From assembly GCA_958439425.1 (NCBI GenBank), contig CAUBVH010000027.1, positions 1-15,895 of the forward strand: a stretch of DNA of 15,895 nt. Direction: 5' to 3'. Below the pieces are notes generated by a model. The model did not search any database. It saw nothing but the letters and a program-made list of their open reading frames with translations, and had not been told where the DNA came from. How positions within the stretch are numbered: the first letter of the stretch is position 1; each line of letters begins with the position of its first letter. Shown one piece after another: positions 11,439-15,895 of the stretch. Made by a program: the position numbers and the translations under genes. This DNA comes from an uncultured Collinsella sp. GTDB taxonomy: Bacteria > Actinomycetota > Coriobacteriia > Coriobacteriales > Coriobacteriaceae.

Positions 11439-12257
11439 ATGGCTGAGATGACGCTTGAGGGTGTGGATGCTCGTCCCGAGGACTCTGCGTTTACCCTGGG
11501 CCGCGTACATTCGATTGAAACGATGGGAACGGTCGACGGACCCGGCATCCGCTTTGTGGTGTTTGTTCAGGGCTGCCCCATGCGTTGTGCGTATTGCCAC
11601 AACCCCGATACCTGGTCGGTTAACGGCGGCACCATGGTGACCGTCGAGCACCTGATGGACGAGTTCCAGAGTAACCATGAGTTTTACCGCAGCGGCGGAA
11701 TTACGGTTTCGGGCGGCGAGCCGCTTCTGCAGCCCGAGTTTTTGGCCGACCTGTTCCGTGCCATGCATAACAACCCCGATGGTCGCGTGCACACCTGCCT
11801 TGATAGCTGCGGATATGCGTTTGATCCCAAGCATCCGGAGAAGTTCGATGCTGTGCTCAACGAGACCGATATGGTGCTGCTCGACATTAAACACGCCGAT
11901 CCGGCTGAGCATAAAAAGCTAACCGGTTGCGATCCTGCGCGCATCCTGGCGTTTGGCGATGAGCTTGCGCGTCGCAAGATTAAGGTTGTTATTCGCCACG
12001 TGGTAGTGCCGGGTATCACCGATACGGTGGAGGAATGCGAGAAGCTCGGTCGCCTGATCGCTCCATGGCACAACGTGGTGGGTTTGGAGATGCTGCCGTA
12101 TCACACGATGGGTGTCGTCAAGTACGAGCAACTGGGCATTCCCTATAAGCTGGAGGGTGTGCCTCAGATGGATACCGCGCGCATGCCCGAGCTGCGCAAC
12201 GCAGTCATGACGGGCATGAAAAAGCGCCGTGCGGAGCTCAGGTCGGCCATTGGCTAA
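11439..12257 (+). CDS. pflA: Pyruvate formate-lyase activating enzyme (radical SAM)
   Basis: A 272-aa radical SAM enzyme that uses a 4Fe-4S cluster and S-adenosylmethionine to abstract hydrogen from the glycine of pyruvate formate-lyase. The cluster motif is Cys46-x3-Cys50-x2-Cys53 (GCPMRCAYCHNPD), preceded by SIETMGTVDGPGIRFVVF, a PflA hallmark. The SAM-contacting VSGGEPLLQ follows. The rest (LDIKH, HVVVPGITD, LPYHTMG) matches PflA rather than other glycyl-radical activases, which usually carry an extra ferredoxin domain. It is about 25 residues longer than E. coli PflA at the N-terminus. It should act on Gly58 of the small subunit encoded at 9700-9951. It is separated from pflB-grcA by degV, so it is probably transcribed on its own. 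Confidence 0.95.
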   Translation: MAEMTLEGVDARPEDSAFTLGRVHSIETMGTVDGPGIRFVVFVQGCPMRCAYCHNPDTWSVNGGTMVTVEHLMDEFQSNHEFYRSGGITVSGGEPLLQPEFLADLFRAMHNNPDGRVHTCLDSCGYAFDPKHPEKFDAVLNETDMVLLDIKHADPAEHKKLTGCDPARILAFGDELARRKIKVVIRHVVVPGITDTVEECEKLGRLIAPWHNVVGLEMLPYHTMGVVKYEQLGIPYKLEGVPQMDTARMPELRNAVMTGMKKRRAELRSAIG

Positions 12258-12276
12258 CAAGCCCGTCCCAAATTGA

Positions 12277-12477
12277 CTACCCTTTAAGATGTGCAACAAG
12301 GTGGGTTGGGTCAGCGAGGATGGTTACTATTCGACATGCGATGCGGGCCTTATCGACATCGATGGCCGTACCTATGTCATGAGCGTCATGACATCGATGC
12401 CGTGGAGCGACCGCTCGAGCGAGGTTACGGCCGCGATTGCAAAGGCTCTGTTTGATACGCGAGCTGCACTGGCTTAG
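12277..12477 (+). pseudogene. C-terminal remnant of a beta-lactamase-like serine hydrolase
   Basis: This frame of about 60 codons starts just after an in-frame TGA (12274-12276). From an ATG at 12289 it reads NKVGWVSEDGYYSTCDAGLI, then a DIDGRTYVMSVMTSMPWS stretch and a final helix. This resembles the last strands of class A beta-lactamase-fold proteins: the K-[TSV]-G box, the strand with an acidic-Gly-Arg-x-Tyr turn, and the C-terminal helix. The SxxK serine and the rest of the domain are absent, and intact pflA lies directly upstream, so this looks like a deletion remnant. No ribosome site precedes the ATG. It could instead be a small expressed protein, but that is less likely. Confidence 0.55.
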
Positions 12478-12486
12478 CGTGTTCGT

Positions 12487-12517
12487 TTGGCGAGGTCAAA
12501 CAAAATGCTGGTACCAT
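12487..12517 (+). promoter_or_regulatory. Candidate promoter of mtnN-engB
   Basis: TTGGCG (12487-12492) and, 19 nt later, TACCAT (12512-12517) with a TG one base before it (TGGTACCAT) fit an extended -10 promoter. The start site would be about 30 nt before mtnN. Confidence 0.35.
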
Positions 12518-12555
12518 ACCGTGGTTGAGAATTTCGTATAGGTTTGGGGAATGGT

Positions 12556-13296
12556 ATGGCTACCATCGCGATTATCGGTGCGCTCGAAAAAGAGATCATG
12601 CAGATTAAGGAAGAGCTGAGCGACGTTTGCGAGGCGCGGGAGGCAGGCTTGACCGTTGTGAGCGGTGAGCTCGACGGTCTGACAGTTGTCGCCACAACGG
12701 CGGGCATGGGCACGGTGAACGCCGCCGCTGCAACACAGCACCTCATTAGCAAGTATGCTCCGCAGGCTGTTGTGTTTTCGGGCATTGCGGGCGGTTTGAA
12801 CCCCAAGCTCCATATCAACGACGTGGTCATTGGCAAACGCCTACGCTATCTGGATACCGATACCGCGCTTATCGCCGAGTCCGCACCGGGGCTCGAGGAG
12901 TTTGGCTCGACACCCGCGCTGGTCGATATTGCCGTCGACGTGCTTGCTGAGCGTGGGTTTGTTGATGCTTCGACAAATGCAGCCGCTTCGAACGAGGGAG
13001 CCAAACAATTCCTGGTCGGCACGATTGCCACGGGTAACCGCTTTGTGACGGGCACCGCCATGCGCAACGACGCTATCGAGGCGACGCATGCCGATTGTGT
13101 CGGCATGGAGGGCGCGGCGATTGCCCATGTCGCAACCAAAAATGGTGTCGATTGCCTGGTGTTGCGCGCTATCAGCGATAATTGTGACGAGGCGTACGAT
13201 GCAATTTGCGACCGAGAGCTCGATCTGTTCGAGTACGCGCGTGTCGCAAGTGACATCACGCTCGATATCGTCCGCCGCATTGCTGCTGCGCAATAG
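12556..13296 (+). CDS. mtnN: 5'-methylthioadenosine/S-adenosylhomocysteine nucleosidase
   Basis: A 246-aa cytosolic nucleosidase that cleaves adenine from methylthioadenosine, S-adenosylhomocysteine and 5'-deoxyadenosine, for methionine salvage and removal of inhibitory SAM by-products. Motifs are IGALEKEI with Glu13 (equivalent to E. coli Glu12), SGIAGGL, DTD at 100-102, GNRFVTG (160-166), GMEGAAIAH with Glu185, and the catalytic RAISD with Asp208. All key residues are present. A TTG at 12544 gives an in-frame extension, but GGGGA at 12546-12550 lies five bases before ATG 12556, and the protein family starts at this Met. The 5'-deoxyadenosine activity fits with the nearby PflA. engB follows 38 nt downstream, probably in the same transcript. 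Confidence 0.93.
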   Translation: MATIAIIGALEKEIMQIKEELSDVCEAREAGLTVVSGELDGLTVVATTAGMGTVNAAAATQHLISKYAPQAVVFSGIAGGLNPKLHINDVVIGKRLRYLDTDTALIAESAPGLEEFGSTPALVDIAVDVLAERGFVDASTNAAASNEGAKQFLVGTIATGNRFVTGTAMRNDAIEATHADCVGMEGAAIAHVATKNGVDCLVLRAISDNCDEAYDAICDRELDLFEYARVASDITLDIVRRIAAAQ

Positions 13297-13334
13297 CGCG
13301 CTCTTTTGTAAGAACCTACGACCAAGGAGTGTCC

Positions 13335-13925
13335 ATGGCCGATTCCATTAACTACCAGCTTGCCAAGTTCGTCGCCAGCTACGGCAAGGTTTCGCAGATT
13401 CCCGAGTCCACCTGCCCCGAGGTGAGCTTTGTCGGCCGCTCCAACGTGGGCAAGTCGTCGATTATGAACAAGCTCTTTGGCCGCAAGAACCTGGTCAAGG
13501 TTTCCAGTACGCCGGGCAAGACGAGCAACATCAACTTCTTTGAGGCCGACGACGTGCATTTCGTGGACCTGCCGGGTTACGGTTTCGCCCGTCGCTCCAA
13601 GGCCGAGCGCGACCGCTGGGCCGAGCTTATTGGCGACTTCTTTGACTCCGAGCGCAGCTTTAACCTGGTCGTATCGCTGGTTGACATTCGTCACGACCCC
13701 AGCAAGCTCGATCATGACATGATCGACTACCTGCAGGGCAACGAGTTCAACTTTATCGTCTGCCTCACCAAAGCCGACAAGCTCAGCCGCACCCAGCAGG
13801 CCCGCCAGGCAGCAGCCATCAAAAAGCAGCTCAACGTCCCGGCCGAAAACGTAATCATCACAAGCTCCCAGACTGACACCGGTATCGATGAACTCAAGCG
13901 CCGCATCGCCGAGGCCTGCCTCTAG
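13335..13925 (+). CDS. engB: Ribosome-biogenesis GTPase EngB (YihA/YsxC)
   Basis: A 196-aa TRAFAC-class GTPase of typical length that helps assemble the large ribosomal subunit. The G1 P-loop is GRSNVGKSS (34-42) and G2 lies in SSTPGKTSNINFF. G3 is DLPGYGFA (78-85), with the family-specific YGFA. G4 is TKAD, followed by KLSRTQQ, and G5 is ITSSQTD. The start at 13335 has AAGGAG five bases upstream; a GTG two codons earlier is inside that ribosome site. It follows mtnN. No clear terminator is seen after the stop, but there is a short direct repeat AGTAAGGG (13924-13931 and 13941-13948) and then the nested palindrome element B, which may end transcription from both sides. Confidence 0.95.
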   Translation: MADSINYQLAKFVASYGKVSQIPESTCPEVSFVGRSNVGKSSIMNKLFGRKNLVKVSSTPGKTSNINFFEADDVHFVDLPGYGFARRSKAERDRWAELIGDFFDSERSFNLVVSLVDIRHDPSKLDHDMIDYLQGNEFNFIVCLTKADKLSRTQQARQAAAIKKQLNVPAENVIITSSQTDTGIDELKRRIAEACL

Positions 13926-14003
13926 TAAGGGTCCTATCCCAGTAAGGGCCCCCACCAATAAAAAGCCAAACCATCAGCCCGGCGCCCCTTCAAAGCGTGG
14001 GTT

Positions 14004-14189
14004 CCTGTAGACATCGCAAGCAACGTTGTCGTAGGGCACCCAGGGGCATCCCCTTAAAAACATTCCGCAGCACGAGGCCCGCTTATCCGCAGCTCCGAAG
14101 GAGCAGGATAAGCGGGCCTCAAGTGCGAGGACGTTTTTAAGGGGATGCCCCTGGGTGGCCCGGATAGACCGATCGGCGATGTCTACAGG
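14004..14189. repeat. Outermost inverted repeat around element B, including the thrB stop
   Basis: CCTGTAGACATCGC (14004-14017) and its exact complement (14176-14189) bracket element B. The right copy contains the thrB stop codon (14183-14185, read leftward), so the left copy is an inverted duplicate of the thrB 3' end. In RNA from either strand it would bring a third, outer 14-bp helix around the element. Confidence 0.75.
14037..14157. repeat. Nested palindrome element B (121 bp)
   Basis: The outer arms 14037-14061 and 14133-14157 form a perfect 25-bp inverted repeat. The inner parts are 12-nt strands (14062-14073, 14121-14132), a perfect 15-bp inner stem (14074-14088 with 14106-14120), and an apical hairpin (GCTCC-GAA-GGAGC). 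The 12-nt strands read ATTCCGCA-GCAC and AA-GTGC-GAGGAC, matching element A except that the 4-bp helix changes on both sides. It lies between the convergent engB and thrB genes. Confidence 0.9.
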
Positions 14190-15064
14190 TACTCGATTTG
14201 AGCGCCCTCGGTGTCGCACGTCAGAATGTGCGTGTCGCATTTGGGGAACTGCTCGCGCAGCTTGACCTGCAGGAACTTTGCCACGATGGTGTCGTCGGTT
14301 ACGGCCATGAGGGTCGAGCCCGAACCACTGATCCAGATGGTCTTGGCGCCGCCGTTAAGGCAGGTGTCGCGCACAGCGTTGTAGTCGGGAATCAGGCGGC
14401 GACGATAGGGCTCCTGGATGCGGTCGTCATTAGCGGCGGCAATCAGGTCCAGGTCACCAGTCTCCAAACCGCGCGTCATGCCGGCGATGCGGCCCATTTG
14501 CCATACGGCGGTGGAGAGTGGAATCTCCTGCGGCACAACCTTGCGCGCCTCGCTCGTATGCACCTCGTAGGGTGGAATCACGGTAATAAAACGCAAGCGA
14601 TCGCTCACCTCGTAGCGCAGGCACTGGGGGAGCGAATCGGTCGGCGTAAAGGAGCAAACGGCACCGCCCAGGATGGCAGGGGCGACGTTATCGGGATGGC
14701 CCTCGACCTCGGTGGCAATGCGGACGAGCTCGGCACGGTCGACGGTGTGGCCCGTCAGCGCGGCGGCCGCCATGATGCCAGCGACGACGCAGGTGGAGCT
14801 GGAACCCAGGCCGCGAGCGACGGGCACGTCGGTCTGGATGTCGATGGCAACGGGGAAGGCCTGCTCGCCCCAGGCGGCCAGAGCATCGACAAAGCTCACG
14901 TAGACTAGGTTGTTCTCGTTTTGGAACTCCTCGGGGCAACCCGTGATGGTGAGCTTGTCGGTACGCTCGAAGGTGAAGTGCGAGTAGAGGCTGACGGCCA
15001 TGCCGAGGGTGTCGTAGCCGATGCCTAGGTTGGCGCTGGTTGCTGGGACGGTGATTTTGATCAT
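14183..15064 (-). CDS. thrB: Homoserine kinase
   Basis: A 293-aa GHMP-family kinase that phosphorylates homoserine to O-phosphohomoserine, the substrate of threonine synthase. The N-terminus has VPATSANLGIGYDTLGMAVSLY. The GHMP phosphate-binding motif is PVARGLGSSS (81-90), the EVEGHPDNVAPAILGG segment follows, and the C-terminal ISGSGSTLMAV completes the fold. The length is normal. The start at 15064 has AGGAGG six bases upstream, and the protein begins directly with the conserved first strand. An upstream in-frame ATG (15136) lies inside the element C palindrome and is not credible. It is downstream of thrC in the same direction, but a terminator and element C separate the two genes, so thrB may have its own control. 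The last codons and the stop take part in an inverted repeat. Confidence 0.95.
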   Translation of the reverse strand: MIKITVPATSANLGIGYDTLGMAVSLYSHFTFERTDKLTITGCPEEFQNENNLVYVSFVDALAAWGEQAFPVAIDIQTDVPVARGLGSSSTCVVAGIMAAAALTGHTVDRAELVRIATEVEGHPDNVAPAILGGAVCSFTPTDSLPQCLRYEVSDRLRFITVIPPYEVHTSEARKVVPQEIPLSTAVWQMGRIAGMTRGLETGDLDLIAAANDDRIQEPYRRRLIPDYNAVRDTCLNGGAKTIWISGSGSTLMAVTDDTIVAKFLQVKLREQFPKCDTHILTCDTEGAQIEYL

Positions 15065-15078
15065 GTGGGTCCTCCTGG

Positions 15079-15190
15079 GCGGGTCTGGCCGTTTAGTTCG
15101 CTGCTCGGGCAGTCCTGGCTCGCTCGGAAAGCACATTAAGTGCTTTCCGGCTCGTGCGGAACTCGCGACGAACTAAACGGCCAGACCCGC
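15079..15190. repeat. Nested palindrome element C (112 bp), degenerate relative of A and B
   Basis: The perfect 22-bp arms 15079-15100 and 15169-15190 enclose 68 nt (A has 69, B has 71). Inside is a perfect 10-bp hairpin (15125-15134 with 15140-15149). On the minus strand the side strands contain TTCCGCA (15161-15155) and AGGAC (15116-15112), the cores of the motifs in A and B, but the 15-bp stem and the 4-bp helix are not kept. It ends two bases before the thrB ribosome site, so it should be in the thrB leader. Confidence 0.8.
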
Positions 15191-15220
15191 TCGCATGCTC
15201 GTCATCATCCCGAAAGCTTA

Positions 15221-15253
15221 ATAAAAAGAAGGTGCGCCGGCTTTCGCCGGCGC
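15221..15253 (-). terminator. Rho-independent terminator of thrC
   Basis: GCGCCGGC (15234-15241) and GCCGGCGC (15246-15253) form an 8-bp stem with a GAAA loop on the minus strand, followed by ACCTTCTTTTTATT. It lies 12 nt after the thrC stop. Confidence 0.9.
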
Positions 15254-15265
15254 TTAATGAGGGGT

Positions 15266-15895
15266 TTAGTTGGTAGCCATCTTTTTTGCTGCGGACTCGA
15301 CGTAGCTGGCCATCTCATCGACGTCGCAGACGTCTTCGAAACGGACGGGTTTGGATTCGAGTTCGGCGAGCTGGGTCGGGGCGACCGTGTTGGTGGCCTG
15401 CTCGAGCACACGCATAGCCTCAAAATCATCCTCGGGAACGTCGAGGCCCAAGGCGTCGCAGCAGGCGCGCGGGAACTTGTAGGGGCTGGCGGTCGAAAGC
15501 AACACGCGGGCCTTGGTGCCCTCGGCGGGAGCGACCTGCTCAAAGACGTGATAGCCGCAGGCGGTGTGCGGGTCGATTACGTAGTCGTTCGCATCCCAGC
15601 AGCTCTTGATGGCGGCGCGAACCTCGTTCTCGCTGGCCCAGCCGCAGCCAAAGACGCCCTGAATCTTGGCCAGCAGCTCGGCGGGCACCTCGTAGCGGCC
15701 GGTCTGGGCAAGCTGCTCCATAAGGCCGGCAACGAGCTCGCAGCCGCCGTCGGACAGGAAGTACAGCATGCGCTCCAGGTTGGAGCTGATGAGGATGTCC
15801 ATCGACGGCGAGATGGTCGTGAAGAACGGACGGTTGCGGTCGTAGACGCCGGTGGTCAGGAAGTCGGCAAGCACGTTGTTCTTGTCGCTCGCGAC
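15266..15895 (-). CDS. thrC: Threonine synthase, C-terminal part (cut by the window edge)
   Basis: The visible 209 residues are the C-terminal part of threonine synthase, the PLP enzyme that turns O-phosphohomoserine into threonine. The frame is open to the right edge, so the N-terminal part with the PLP lysine lies outside. The marker is YDRNRPFFTTISPSMDILIS followed by SNLERMLYFL, found in the longer (about 450-500 aa) threonine synthases. The segment around HTACGYHV and LLSTASPYKFP is also typical. The C-terminal tail (about 40 residues, with an ESAAKKMATN end) is ordinary. A strong terminator follows 12 nt after the stop, so most transcription should end before thrB. Confidence 0.95.
   Translation of the reverse strand, partial: VASDKNNVLADFLTTGVYDRNRPFFTTISPSMDILISSNLERMLYFLSDGGCELVAGLMEQLAQTGRYEVPAELLAKIQGVFGCGWASENEVRAAIKSCWDANDYVIDPHTACGYHVFEQVAPAEGTKARVLLSTASPYKFPRACCDALGLDVPEDDFEAMRVLEQATNTVAPTQLAELESKPVRFEDVCDVDEMASYVESAAKKMATN

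Noticed and set aside
12846..13958. A 370-codon minus-strand frame across mtnN and engB
   Set aside because: Both opposite-strand genes have full catalytic motifs, and this frame has none.
15065..15136. An upstream ATG that would lengthen ThrB by 24 residues
   Set aside because: The extension crosses one arm of element C, is not ThrB-like, and the AGGAGG site points to the ATG at 15064.

Overview
The window reads as a chromosomal segment of a GC-rich, anaerobic, fermentative actinobacterium. Gene content and style (oxygen-sensitive pyruvate formate-lyase with its activase, a paired ABC exporter with MarR, KdgT-type permease, FakB/DegV protein, high-GC codon use) fit the Coriobacteriia, most likely a gut Collinsella. 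This is recognition of protein style, not a database match.

Layout. 1-260: non-coding end and a strong terminator for the leftward operon. 261-4929 (-): a tight operon marR > ABC half-exporter 1 > ABC half-exporter 2, with 4-nt and 1-nt gene overlaps. The two ABC proteins look like an asymmetric heterodimeric exporter: the first carries the degenerate ATP site. 4930-5221: divergent intergenic region with two palindromic features. 5222-7093 (+): a short-chain dehydrogenase and a KdgT-like permease, probably a sugar-acid uptake/redox pair. 7094-7562: terminator and long pflB leader. 7563-9951 (+): a pyruvate formate-lyase split into a 683-aa core with the Cys-Cys site and a separate 83-aa protein carrying the glycyl-radical loop. 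9952-10395: large nested palindrome, then the leader of degV. 10396-12257 (+): degV (fatty-acid binding) and pflA (PFL activase). 12289-12477: C-terminal remnant of a beta-lactamase-like serine hydrolase. 12556-13925 (+): mtnN and engB. 14183-15895 (-): thrC (partial) then thrB, the last two steps of threonine synthesis.

How the genes work together. PflB core, GrcA-like subunit and PflA form the anaerobic pyruvate-to-acetyl-CoA plus formate module: PflA makes the radical on the small subunit, which would dock with the core. MtnN removes MTA/SAH and 5'-deoxyadenosine, the last being a product of radical-SAM enzymes such as PflA.

The most unusual signal is non-coding. Two intergenic elements (9975-10103 and 14037-14157) share a nested architecture: a perfect 25-30-bp outer stem, 12-nt strands on both sides, a perfect 15-bp inner stem and an apical hairpin. 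Stem sequences differ, but the internal-loop strands are nearly identical, and a 4-bp helix inside them shows a compensatory change (GGAC/GTCC versus GCAC/GTGC). A third, more degenerate relative lies at 15079-15190, just before thrB. This looks like a family of structured RNA or cruciform elements.
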